The position numbers and the translations under genes were made by a program. A stretch of DNA of 64,000 nt from Blepharisma stoltei (taxonomy: Eukaryota; Ciliophora; Heterotrichea; Heterotrichida; Blepharismidae), in NCBI GenBank assembly GCA_914767885.1, contig CAJZBQ010000002.1:868001-932000 (forward strand), in the 5' to 3' direction. Within the stretch, counting starts at the first letter, position 1, and each line of letters starts with the position of its first letter. This document shows, piece after piece, positions 1 to 10,109 of this stretch. The notes beneath the pieces are model-generated. The model saw only the letters and a list, made by a program, of their open reading frames with translations. It was not told the origin of the DNA and did not search any database.

Positions 1-638
1 TTATAGCTTTTTCTGCATTGTCAAGCCTTGGGAGCATAATTCCAGGTGTGTCAATTACATATAGCAAAGGATTCATGCTTACTTTAAACCCTTGGACACC
101 TCTAGTAACACATGGCTCAGGACCTGTTGTGGCTACTTCCTCTAAATAAAAAATCACTGTTTGAATTAAAAGCTTTAGATTTTCTCCTCAATGAGTTAAT
201 TATCGAGCTTTTCCCCACATTAGGGACACCTCCTATCATCATCCAGCTTCCTACAGTTTTGAACTTTGGAGGCACAATTTTCTTTACAGCGTCCAAAATA
301 AGATTAATATTCTGATTAGTCGCTGCCGAAAAAAGCAGAACTTTATCACACTCATCTTTGATTTTTTCAGCCAATTGGTTTGTATAGGTGACTGAGCAGA
401 GATCCATCTTGTTTAAAATCACGATTTTTGGCTTGTCGATTGCGTTTTTGGATATAAAAGTGTTAGATGAGGAATATGGGATCTAATTTGAAATTACTCT
501 GGCGTCTCTTACTTCGATGAAAACGTCGCATTTTTTAATTTTTTTAAGCATTTCGTCGGTGGCTTTTTTCATATGTCCAGGAAACCAGTTGATTTTTGGG
601 ATGGGGAAATGACTTCTGAATTGGGAAGTCATTGACAT
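1..638 (-). CDS. MTG1/YlqF-type circularly permuted GTPase, 3' end beyond window
   Basis: Ribosome-assembly GTPase of the YlqF/MTG1 family, which acts on the large subunit, often in mitochondria. The ATG at 638-636 is followed by the family's N-terminal WFPGHM motif (about residues 18-23). The G motifs come in permuted order: NKMD (G4, about residue 72), GVPNVGKSS (G1, about 130), then the thr-arg-gly switch region and DTPG (G3). Two tiny introns are needed: 483-497 (15 nt, GTAATTTCAAATTAG) and 142-157 (16 nt, GTGATTTTTTATTTAG). The second shifts frame and joins SNK to EVATTGPEPCVTRG. The C-terminus lies to the left of base 1. Family assignment is from motif order; mitochondrial versus cytosolic location cannot be told. 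Confidence 0.85.
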
Positions 639-666
639 TTTAATAATTAAAAAATTAATAAATTTA

Positions 667-1596
667 CTATACCTCTATGTTGCAGTCTTTTGGTGCTGTT
701 TGTTTAAGCATAATTCGGTCTTCGCCTTGGAAATTGTTGTCAGCGAGATTAAGAGTTTTCAGCTTTTTGAGGCCAACTAAAATTGACGCTAGAGCTCTAG
801 CGCTTTCTGTGCTTAAATTATTGTTAGATAGTCTTAATGATCGTAGCTCTGCCATACTCTTTATTGCTGCAGCTATAAACTTGGTCCCTTCATTCCCTAT
901 CTTATTATTCGACAAATCTATATTTTTCAATCCACTTATATCTTTTATTCCAGAAGCAATACTTTTAGCGCCTTGTGCCCCAAGGGCGTTTTTCGAGATA
1001 CACAACTTTTGTAGATTTTTTAAGCTTGAAAGCCCTGATGCAATTTTTTTAGCTCCTTCAACGCCAAGCTCAGTGTCTGTAAGTCTCAATGATTTGATTT
1101 TATTGTACTTTGGTAGTACAGCTGCTAGCTGTTTTGCGCCATCCTTGCCTAGGCTTACTTTATTCAATTTAATTTCATTGATTGTATGGTGTCTTTCAGC
1201 TAAAACATCATCAAAAAGCTGCTTTATTTTTTCATTCATTCCTGCGCCATTTTCTCTTAAAAATTCTATAAGTTTTACATTTGACTGTAAAGGTTGTAAG
1301 GTAATTTGAAAAGTTAAGGAGCCTTCTAGTGAAATATTTTTTTCTCTTACTGTACATTTGCTATTAACAAGATTCAATGCATCCATATTAGGGGCATCAA
1401 GAACTTTGGCGAGGACTACATTTCCTCTTTCAATGTCTCCATTTGCCGGAGTTTTATCGCATTCAACTATTGCTTCATGTATGGAGCTTTGCTTTGCTCC
1501 GCACTCGCGGTTTAAAATTTCTTTTGCTTTGTCGTGCTCTCCTACAATGTGCTGGATAATTCTCGCAGCTTGATTTGATAATTGTGAAATTATATA
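667..1596 (-). CDS. Leucine-rich repeat protein (RNase-inhibitor type)
   Basis: At least five LRRs of the 28-residue ribonuclease-inhibitor type are visible (LKNLQKLCISKNALGAQGA, LKNIDLSNNKIGNEGT, LRSLRLSNNNLSTESA, LKTLNLADNNF), so it is probably a protein-interaction scaffold. The stop is TAG at 669-667. The first in-frame ATG is at 1386, but the same frame stays open and protein-like for about 70 codons further, up to about 1596, without an ATG. The true start is therefore probably upstream, behind an unrecognised intron or IES in the TA-rich stretch 1590-1700. Function unknown. Confidence 0.75.
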   Translation of the reverse strand, partial: YIISQLSNQAARIIQHIVGEHDKAKEILNRECGAKQSSIHEAIVECDKTPANGDIERGNVVLAKVLDAPNMDALNLVNSKCTVREKNISLEGSLTFQITLQPLQSNVKLIEFLRENGAGMNEKIKQLFDDVLAERHHTINEIKLNKVSLGKDGAKQLAAVLPKYNKIKSLRLTDTELGVEGAKKIASGLSSLKNLQKLCISKNALGAQGAKSIASGIKDISGLKNIDLSNNKIGNEGTKFIAAAIKSMAELRSLRLSNNNLSTESARALASILVGLKKLKTLNLADNNFQGEDRIMLKQTAPKDCNIEV

Positions 1597-1708
1597 CTAT
1601 TCTACGCTTTTTAAAATCGAAATATAGATATAAAAATTTATATTATAACTATGGTAATTTTTAATCATATCTATTTTAATAGATATACCTTCCTTGAAAT
1701 GCCTAGCT

Positions 1709-1880
1709 TCCCCCTGTGAAGGAACAATACATTGAAAAATCCTTTTTTTTGACAACAAAAACTCCGTGAGCGAACAAAAAAATTTTTTACAAAAATATTT
1801 TGATATATAAAGATAAGTATTATAATGAAATCTCTAGCTAATTTGGTTAATTTTTTGCAATTTTTAAAATTTTGAAACAA
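1709..1880. mobile_element. Decayed family-B MITE fragment
   Basis: Two degenerate copies of the family-B terminal core are present (CCCCCTGTGAAGGAAC near 1711 and CTCCGTGAGCGAAC near 1770), separated by about 60 bp as in the intact B copies. The B-type interior follows (ATGAAATCTCTAGCTAATT near 1824). No right end is recognisable. It lies between two genes, so no frame test is possible. Confidence 0.5.
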
Positions 1881-1939
1881 AGTATTGTAAAATTTATTTA
1901 TGATTTAAAAAAAAAATTTAACAAAGAACAAATTTCTTT

Positions 1940-2275
1940 TTATTGGGGAGTAAGCTTTCGAAGTTCTTCAGTCATTCGATACTTTAGCGCTTCTTTTTCC
2001 TCAATTAACTTTTGTTCTTCTTCTGGAGTCCTAGTTGGCTTTTTTGGAGCTGCTGGCTTCTTCTTGCCTCCTTTTTTGGTTCCTTTTAGCGCACGGCGGG
2101 TTTTGTTGAACTCTAACTGAATCTTCTCCAGATCTGGATCACCAATTAAGACTAGTTTATGTGGGCCTGTAGTTTTTTTTTGATGGTTTGGGACGCATGC
2201 TTTGCAAAGCTTTATGTCTTGGCAGAAACAGATAAACTCAGCCTTTTGTTGACAGTCTATGCATACGCTTTCCAT
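1940..2275 (-). CDS. Small B-box zinc-finger protein, 111 aa
   Basis: An N-terminal B-box-like zinc-binding motif occupies residues 5-40: CIDCQQKAEFICFCQD, then KLCKACVPNHQ and a following histidine. A Lys/Pro/Ala-rich linker (residues 65-85) and a charged C-terminal helix follow. The frame is complete, with ATG at 2275 and TAA at 1940, without introns or IESs. It is probably a binding adaptor; no catalytic domain is present. It is not the same gene as the larger RING/B-box/kelch protein downstream. Confidence 0.7.
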   Translation of the reverse strand: MESVCIDCQQKAEFICFCQDIKLCKACVPNHQKKTTGPHKLVLIGDPDLEKIQLEFNKTRRALKGTKKGGKKKPAAPKKPTRTPEEEQKLIEEKEALKYRMTEELRKLTPQ

Positions 2276-2629
2276 ATAATTAGATTATTACTCAATTAAT
2301 TACGTAATGGAGAAGAATCCACCATTTATTTTAATCCTTCTATTTAACTGAAACACTGTATTTGTGTGATCCATGATTTTGCTTTAATTTGTGTATTCTC
2401 ATTTTTTAAAATTTTATGCACTTTCTTAATTATCTCAAAAAATTTGTAATCTAGAATTCTCTTAAGTAAGTAAAAGGCTTTGAATGTTCTGCTAGCAAAA
2501 TTAATATTAATTAAGTGATTTTTGTATTTATGATGCTTAAAAAATGGTAAAATAGCTCAAGATACCAGAACCTAAGCTTTGCTATCATGGTTTAGCTTTC
2601 ATTTTAATTCCATCATATTCTTAATTAAG

Positions 2630-3022
2630 ATGGATGCTTTTCTAGGTGAAATTTCAGATAAACTTCGTACAGAAATTGAAGCAATCAGCACCGAAGTAGA
2701 GCCTGAATTAAAACAAGTCATCGTGAGAAGCTATACCTGTATGGCAGACTGCTATAAATCCCCAGATCCACTCAGCCATTGTGGAAATTGTGCAGACAGA
2801 TGCAATTTACTCGTAAAAGAGCCTCAAGAAGAACTAGAAAAGCACATCCACTACGTCCAAAATACCTTCCAGAACTGCATGCAAGGCTGCGGGCTTAAAA
2901 TAAATAAATCCGATAACCAAGAAATCAAGACCTGCATTTTCAATTGCTCAAATGACGCTTTCAAATTGCTGGGTGATGTCAAAAAATCAGCCAAAGAAAT
3001 AATAAGAAAATATCTTGATTAA
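2630..3022 (+). CDS. FAM136A-like (DUF842) cysteine-motif protein
   Basis: About 130 residues. The ATG at 2630 is preferred over an upstream in-frame TTG because the family starts near this point. The paired cysteine motifs typical of FAM136A proteins are visible: YTCMADCY, HCGNCADRC, FQNCMQGC and KTCIFNC, all CxxxC or CxxC spaced. In the family these form disulfides in the mitochondrial intermembrane space. It is followed 16 bp later by the histone-fold gene on the same strand. Confidence 0.82.
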   Translation: MDAFLGEISDKLRTEIEAISTEVEPELKQVIVRSYTCMADCYKSPDPLSHCGNCADRCNLLVKEPQEELEKHIHYVQNTFQNCMQGCGLKINKSDNQEIKTCIFNCSNDAFKLLGDVKKSAKEIIRKYLD

Positions 3023-3038
3023 AAACTTAATATAATTT

Positions 3039-3332
3039 ATGGCGGAACATACCCTTCCCAACGCATCTATCAATAAAATCCTCAAAAAAATCCTCCCAGA
3101 AGGAAACAAAGTTGCAAAGGATGCAAAAGATTCAATTAACCGAGCCAGCGTTGTATTTTTACTATATATCACTACAATTGCAAACGAAATTTCACTAGAA
3201 AATAAAGGGAAAAAGAAAAAGGCGCAAATTATGCCTGAGCATATAATTCAAGCTTTAGAAGAAATGGAGTTCAGAAATATAGCCCAAGCAGTCAAAGGGA
3301 TGAGTCCTGCACCAATAAAGAGAAAAGCGTAA
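3039..3332 (+). CDS. Histone-fold protein, DNA polymerase epsilon subunit 3 (POLE3/Dpb4/CHRAC17) type
   Basis: 97 residues with one histone fold. LPNASINKILKKILPEG (residues 5-21) matches the conserved start of POLE3/Dpb4 proteins. It is followed by a helix with SINRASVVFLLYITTIANE and the closing IMPEHIIQALEEMEF. In the family this subunit pairs with POLE4/Dpb3 in DNA polymerase epsilon and in CHRAC-type remodellers. The frame is complete and unbroken, with 26 bp to the next gene. A related NF-YB-like protein is the alternative. Confidence 0.85.
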   Translation: MAEHTLPNASINKILKKILPEGNKVAKDAKDSINRASVVFLLYITTIANEISLENKGKKKKAQIMPEHIIQALEEMEFRNIAQAVKGMSPAPIKRKA

Positions 3333-3358
3333 ATTAATATTACTATAAACGATAATAA

Positions 3359-5759
3359 ATGGAAAACAGTGACGATTGGGTTACCTGCTTTTTGTGTGAC
3401 ACTGCGAGAATTAATCTTCAAAATGATGGCTATCATGAATTTCAGTCTCACAAGATCTGCAACTCCTGCATGATATCGTTACAAGAAAGCGGAAGCATCA
3501 AAGGCCAAGCAAATTTAAGCCCGTCTGACTGTACGATCCCTCAAGACCCTGAAATCATTGATAAGTCATTTCCATAAATAAAATGGCTTCCGCTAATTTT
3601 CTCTCTCAAGCAATTTTATTTATGGGGTTGGGCTTTACCTCGAGAACTTCTGCACAGCAACAGCGGTTTAACTTTGGGGATAACCAAAGGAACTGCTCCT
3701 CAGTGCGATCAAGAGGCCTAGGTCTTTGCCCCTCAACACACCTGAAGGAGGTGGACTCTTAGGCGGAACACGTGCAGGAGCTGATTCGGAATAAAGCCTT
3801 GGCGGCAGCGAAGCCCGTCGAAGCCGAACGGCGTATTTACCCGTGCCTTGGCGAATCGAAGTGGGTCGATCCAGAGGTCATGGCCCGACACGTGGATAAA
3901 TATGGTGGCAGCTCTAGAAACGGCTACCCCGTAGTGGACGTAAAACGTTATAAATAATTAAGATTAAGATAAGTCATTTCCAGTTTGCAATAACCACAGC
4001 ATAAAGTGTAAACTATTTTGTTCTAAATGCATTGAAGCTATTTGTATTAGCTGTTTAAAGCAGCATAAGTTTCATCTAATTGAAAGCTCGGCAGAACTTG
4101 CCAGAACCTTTCTAAAAGCACTCCACCAGTTGGAATTTTGTGCTTATTACTGCGAAGTAAACTCGACTGATGAAGAGTCCAACAATGCAGCCCAAGCCTT
4201 AAAACAAGAAGTTATCCAGACCTATAACAGAGTAAAAGACCAAGCTGCAAACTCCATTGCAAAAGAGCTGTCAATTTCTTGCCAAAAATATGACGAAACT
4301 TTAGAAGGGTTAAATTCAGACTTTTTAGGCTTATCATTGGATGAAAAATATAAGCTTGTAAGAGAAGGAAGACAAGTGTATACGAATACAAACCTGTTGC
4401 ATTGGATAGAGTGAAATGATAGGACTGTGCATATGCTAGACTTAGCTACTATGACGAGATCTACACATATGTTTGCTGATGATTTTATCGCACCTTATTA
4501 TGTGAGGTCTGCTATGGTGGCCCCAACTAATAAGTAAATATGGCGTTTCAGCGCTTCGCCGACTACCTTCGAGCACATATTTAATTATATCTAGCAAGGT
4601 TTTGCCATCCACGAGATGACTAATATGCTAGGTAAGCAATTCTGGTTGTATTTAGAGCTTAGTCCAAGTCTAATTTCAGGGATGGTTTTCTCCTCTAGGG
4701 AAGGAAGGCATAGAAGTTGGAAAGGAGAAGCCCAGCAGAGTCCTCTGGACCATTAGGGCAACTCGCTATCGTAAAACTGGTCGTTACATCCCAGGCTGCG
4801 TGCTTTTTCTTTTGCCGATAGTTGGCCAGAAATCTATTTTTTGATTTTCCGTGCAGGCAACCATTCGCAGCAGCCTGAGGCAAGGTCTCCGGAACCATTC
4901 AAAACTACAGCTATCTCGAAGTAGCGAGGAGGTGACGATCAGGCAACCCGACGATCAGAAGTAGATGTTACCGCAAAGCGGATGAATCCCCATGTGAGAT
5001 CCTTGGTAACCGAGTTAACAAAGCGGACTTATACCCTCTTAATAAGTAAGTAAGTCCCCAACTAAAATTTTCATGTGTGGAGGAAGATTTGATGTAACAT
5101 CGCTTGGATTGAGATCAGCCTGGCTTGTGCATATTGATCAAAACTATAAAGTGGAGCAGCTTTGTGATATGTTTATAGGAAGATCAAATCATTGGGTACT
5201 CTACCATAATGATTTTGTATATGTGATTGCCGGGTGTGACTCAAATAACGAATTCACTAATAAATGTGAAAGAATGAACCTCAGGACAAGACAGTGGGAA
5301 ATGATAGCAAGCACTAATGAAATTCGAGATACAAGCACAGCAATTGTAAAAGACGAAAATATCTATATTTTCGGAGGGAGATCAGAAAGCACAAAACTAG
5401 CTAAAACTATTGAAAAATATATAGTTGAAAAAAATTCATGGATTGTTTTGAACTTTATCATGCCATTTGAAACAAGTGTACAAGGCGCTGTCTTGCTCCC
5501 AGGAGAAAGCAGAGAAATTTTAATCTTTGCAGGACAAGATTCAGGTGGAAAACCTCTTAATAGAGTTGCAAAAGTTAATTTGGAGACTGAGAGTGCATAT
5601 GAGATGAATCCAATGCCATCGAAAGGAGGATGTGTAGTCAACGAAGTCTTGGTGTTTGGAAACAAGGTTTATTCTTATATATTTAAAGGCTATAACGCAA
5701 GAACATTAGAAACTTGGGACCTCACCACAGAAGAGTGGAAAACTGAAGCTCAAAGCTAA
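3359..5759 (+). CDS. RING/B-box/coiled-coil/kelch protein, split by two retroelement-like IESs
   Basis: Three open blocks (3359-3563, 3972-4530, 5066-5759) form one protein once the two insertions are removed. Block 1 has a zinc-finger-like start (CFLCDT, HKICNSCM) and ends in the residues that begin a B-box. Block 2 completes the B-box (PVCNNHSIKC, LFCSKC, ICISC, QHKFH), then a coiled coil, with a TGA read as Trp at 4412-4414. Block 3 has kelch repeats (MCGGRFD, YVIAGCDSNNEFTN, IYIFGGRSE, ILIFAGQDSGG). The junction residues are SFP-VCNN and APT-KIFMCGG. The architecture resembles TRIM-NHL/kelch-type adaptors; partners are unknown. Confidence 0.85.
3564..3971 (+). mobile_element. SINE/LINE-like insertion eliminated as an IES (408 bp)
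   Basis: A GC-richer segment interrupts the B-box gene. A perfect 15-bp target-site duplication, GATAAGTCATTTCCA, lies at 3560-3574 and 3968-3982. The element body starts AAAATGGC at 3585 and ends in a TAA/TTAAG-rich tail, as expected of target-primed insertion. The duplication contains a TA (3562-3563 and 3970-3971), so TA-to-TA removal restores one copy and the host frame. A 61-codon open stretch (3772-3957) inside looks protein-like but is not recognised. Confidence 0.8.
4531..5065 (+). mobile_element. SINE/LINE-like insertion eliminated as an IES (535 bp)
   Basis: Second insertion in the same gene, with a 10-bp direct duplication CCCCAACTAA at 4521-4530 and 5056-5065 that contains a TA. 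The body begins near AATATGGCG (4538) and ends in a tetranucleotide tail, AATAAGTAAGTAAGT (5041-5055). Removing 535 bp joins APT to KIFMCGG in frame. The sequence is not evidently the same family as the 3.6-kb element. No intact open frame was recognised inside. Confidence 0.75.
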
Positions 5760-5768
5760 TTAACGAAT

Positions 5769-8543
5769 TTACAACTTTTTAAATTTAGTTGCATATTTAT
5801 TAAGTCTTTCCATCCTGGCATTTGACAGTTTTAGCCCTTTTTGAATTATTTTTTCTTCATTCCGCTTACTCCCCCCCATCCTTGATCGAACGACTCCCCA
5901 TCGTTCGATCAAGGATGGGGGTTTAAAAAAAAATTATATATAAAATAAAAAATATACACATATATTGTTTTTATTTACTTTTAAATAAGAGGGTTAAGAG
6001 TATTTAATAATTATTTTTCCAGTAAAAAATTGAATTAATTTCATAAAAATACCAATTTTTAATATTTTGATTTATTAGTTACCCTTTTAAACTTATAAAA
6101 TTTTAATTTGTTCCTTATTGAATTAAATTTTTTTTTTTTTTTTAATTTTAAAGAATCTCTATTTTTTAGATTATTGATTTTTTAAAGCCTAGGTTGATAA
6201 CTAAATCACTTCGGATTGTTGATTCCGCAGCTTTCTGTCGTCTCAAAGCTCTGAAAAAAACTTCATTAGGTACATCTTCCCAAGCTCTTGATGACTAATA
6301 TATTTTTATATATAAAAAATTTGCATGATATGAAAATCGTTCGATCAAGGATGGGGGGTTAATTTCCCAATTTTTAGGAATTTTTACAGTCAATCGTTCG
6401 ATCAAGGATGGGGGGAGAGTTAGAAACTTCTGATAACTCTCCAGCTCTTTTTAAGGTTTTATTAGAAATTTTGTTTTGAGGCTTCAGCAAACTGCTTGGG
6501 GATATATTTGTTTCCTTTTTGTCTGAGTCCATAGTTTCGAAAATAGCTTGTGATGGGGTGTTTTCTAATGGGTACTCTTTTTTTAAATACTCATCAGTAC
6601 TGCTATCGTCTTCAATTATTAAATTTTCATATTTAAATTCTTCTTCCCCCACCAGCTCATTTGGCTGCATATTTCCTAACCCTTTTCATGTTATAGGGTC
6701 TGAGTTTTTTCTTGCCATTTTGGCTTTATAAGTTTCTGGTGGGCTAGGGACCACTTTTCTAGCAAAAATTATTGCATCTGAAGGAACACTATGAGCTATC
6801 ACATGGGTGGAGCTTTTTCTCTGTTTATTATCCTGCTCACTTTGTTTTGTTTTTTTCCACTCCTGTACACTCTGCTTTAGTTTTTGCTTTTTCTTTAAAT
6901 CAAATTTATTGGCGATATCGTCTGCAGGGATCCTCGTTAACAAGTCAGGGCCAAAAGGCTGCGAAAATCCTTTGCATTTTTTAAGGTAAATTTGTGGATC
7001 ATGAAATCCTAAAATTTCATAAAATTTATATTTTTTATCAGCAGGTTCCTGGTCTTTGAAATCAGTTCCATTAATAGAATCATATTCTGCATCTAAAAAG
7101 AGCAAGGCCATTGAGTCTAAAACTTTTATAAAAACTTCTTCGTTCATCTCTCGATGGTTTATTGCATTTTTAATGAAAATTTGTTTAATTGCTTTTTTAG
7201 GGAGGGATTTTTTGTTAGGATTTTTCGAAATGTCTAGAATTGAGAAATCCTTGCAAAATATTGTGAATTTGCCTAGATTAAGGGTTTCTGAGTTCTTTTT
7301 AATTAGTTCAAAGTTTTGGTGGAGGCCCAGAAGATTCTGTTGGCAAGCATAAAAATTAAATACTTCGTGAATCCCAGATTTAAATCTCTCAATAAGAGGC
7401 TTTTCTTTAGAAATTCTTTTTCTAGGGTATTTTTCTTGGGACTTCTTAAGCTGAGTTTTAAGGCTTTTAAGTAAAGTCTCAATTATTGATGTATCCTCAT
7501 TATTTTGTGTTTTTTCATATTTTATTTGCTCATAATCAGAAATTGTTTTCTGAAGTTTAATTTGGAACTCATCAAACTCTGCGTAAGGAAATTGCGAATC
7601 TCCTGTAGCCCCAAAAGTTTGAACACTTCCACCAAATGGTGAGGGGCTGGATTTAGACACAACGCTCATTTCAGATGATTTTATGGCTAATCTTGGAGAG
7701 CTACCAAAGTTCATAAGATTTAAATGATCTTTCTGGTCTAATTTTTTTTTATTCTGTTGTATCGGACTGGCTGAATTTTGTGGTATTAACTCAGGGTTAT
7801 TATTCAAAAACCAGTTATTTGCAATCGATTTAAATTCAGCCAAAGAAATTCGTATAGGTGTAACTTCAGTAGGCTGAGTTTGGTCAGTTTCTTCATCACC
7901 AAATAACCCTCCACCAAATATGGATTTGGCAGCGTTTTTGCCTTCTTTCCAATTTTCATAGTCTTTGATGAAATTTTGTATCTGACTTTCATCAGCATTT
8001 ACATTGACATTAACTAAAAGATTTCTGAAAATATTTATCGGGTCGTCTTTTTCAAGCGTTTCGTTTAGCCATTTATCAAATTTGTCAAGCCTTTTCTGAA
8101 ATTCTATGGGTGCGTTGTAAGCTGCATCTTCTTTGCTTTCAATTGCTTCATCTAGGTATTCTTCAGTATAAAATGGAAAAGCTTCATAAATATCTTTATT
8201 ATCATTTTTCGGTTGGTTTCTTCCCAGCTTCTTATTTTCTATAAGCTTTTGTTTAATAAAAATTACTAATTGGCTTAATGCAATATCGATGTCAATGTGT
8301 CTGTATTAAAATTACTCTGAGTCTTTCGGCTTGCTGATAGCGAGATTAAGGAGCTGAAAAGGAATACTGTAACTTGTGCATAACTTCTTAAGTATGGCTT
8401 GTCAGTTTTTAATATTGACAGATCCAAATTGATCAAGCACTCTGCTATACTCGCTTTGGATTAGATCTACGTTGGAGCCTTCAATGTCTCTTAATAGAGC
8501 TTCTAATCTGAATTAGGAGTTACACTTGATTTTCAGATGACAT
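5769..8543 (-). CDS. Large ciliate protein of unknown function
   Basis: ATG at 8543; first exon of 20 nt, then introns at 8508-8523 (16 nt) and 8301-8315 (15 nt). Two TGA codons are read as Trp (in VNIKNWQA and in PITWKGLG). A MITE in the last exon (5869-6422) is removed at TA to join SEVS to KRNEEKII; the stop is TAA at 5771-5769. The product is about 715 aa with charged, low-complexity middle segments and a conserved-looking block, YKFYEILGFHDPQIYLKKC. No domain recognised. The reconstruction is firm; the function is not. Confidence 0.8.
5869..6422 (-). mobile_element. Family-A MITE (copy 1), IES inside a coding exon
   Basis: TA at 5867-5868 and 6421-6422. The outer termini CTCCCCCCCATCC and GGATGGGGGGAG carry the core ATCCTTGATCGAACGAT. 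Two inverted copies of the core form a hairpin at the left end (5878-5923), and two same-direction copies about 60 bp apart sit at the right end. Interior 6190-6300, read on the minus strand, contains the decayed transposase-like stretch including WEDVPNEV. Excision restores the last exon of the surrounding gene. Confidence 0.85.
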
Positions 8544-10109
8544 GGTTAAATATAATAAAAAACTTTAATTTAATTCCATTTAGTAAACTAATAAAATATT
8601 GACCTTATTATAAATTCTCAACTTTTTATGTTCCTCTCATCATTCATAAAAATCAATGCTTTAAAATGGACCTCTCTTATGAATCTACTGACAAATGAAT
8701 CAAAAAGGTCATTTGTGTCAATAAATTAATATAGCGTGAATTAGCTGGGAGCTTGAAGATTATTTGAGATGATAGAGCTAAGTTTAAAATTTAGGCAATA
8801 GTGAGTGAATCAGCGGAAAAATAGCTCCATAAGAGGAATATATAATCCAGATTGTCTACTAAAAACTCCTGGATTTAAATTTGAGACTTAGGCTTTTAAG
8901 CATCTGCTTATCAGCCTATGAAACATTTTTAAATGCTTAACTCATCATACAGAAGACTAGTAGCATTTTCATGGCATAAGAGGCTTCGTCAGATACTGGA
9001 AGTTCGCTACTGAAATGCTAATAATACTAAGTAAAATTTTGAATTAAAGGAGAGTTATTTTAATGCTTGATTTTCTTAAAAATCCTTAGCAATCATAGTC
9101 AACAATTATTTATAGTAGCTAAAGCAGGCTAGTAGCACATAATTGATTGATGCTTTTTATATATTTTTGTGATTTAGATAAATTCAACGCTTTCAATGTG
9201 AATCATTGCTTAATTTATTTTAATAAATAAGCAGCAGATTAAGCACATATTAATTATCTTACTTAGTCAAAATCCTTTTGTTTCTAATGAAAGGCCAAAC
9301 CTAGAGAGCTGCTTAGTGTTTTGATTATATAGCTAGTTAAAATACCAAGTATTATTACAATTCAGAGGGTACTCATATTTTCCTCACAAAATTGTACAAA
9401 AATTTCTAGGTTATCTTATTTGTGAATATAAAATTTAGGCTTAAAACCCATACCATAAATAAAGAGCCAAACAAGAATTTACAAAAGAATTCAGTCGTAA
9501 AACGAGGCTTCAATTATAATTTCCAGCCAGATGAAAATGAGATTTAATTTATTCGAATCAAAACAGTGTCTTATTAGCTGAAATTTGTAAACAATAGCAT
9601 TTTAAATGAAGAAATATCTTCTAAAAATAAAACTCAACGTTTTGCATATGAAAAGGACTAATAGCCTTTAGAATGGTATAAAACTGATGTTGATCGAATT
9701 GGCAGACTTATAAAAGAAGAAGCGCTGTGAATAATAATAGCCTTAAGCTCGATAAAATGCTTTCTAATTGGTATTTTGACAAGAGTTTGATTACTACCCA
9801 TTAGTTGAAGGGCAAAACTATTGAAAATTAAAATAATAATTTAAAAATGTTTTAAAAATAAAATTTATACGAGCTTCAATAATTCACGGAGGGGAGCTAA
9901 TAAGGTGTATTTGAATCTTAGAGCATTTTGAAGATAATCTAAATAAAAGAAGTATCACAATTCCAAACTCTATAACTGTGGCAGTGCAATAGATTTATCT
10001 AGGCACTCGGAGCAAAAGCTTCTTAAAACAGAAGCTGCATACCTGCTATATTGAAGCAGACTATATCTTAAACTAATCATATAATTCCTACTTTATAAAT
10101 AAACTAGCT
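8544..10109. other. AT-rich 1.5-kb interval without a recognisable gene
   Basis: Between two minus-strand genes there is no frame longer than about 60 codons, no terminal repeats and no GC-rich block. All frames carry many TAA and TAG codons. It could be a large IES, a decayed gene or true intergenic DNA, but it is unusually long for this gene-dense stretch. Confidence 0.4.

Noticed and set aside
677-1309. Long plus-strand frame opposite the LRR gene
   Set aside because: It is the antisense shadow of the leucine-rich repeats; the minus strand has the periodic LRR motifs.
9430-10080. Apparent long protein if TAA and TAG are read as glutamine
   Set aside because: With all three stops made sense every frame is open, and the number of TAA/TAG codons is about what AT-rich random DNA gives. 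Genes in the window clearly use TAA and TAG as stops.
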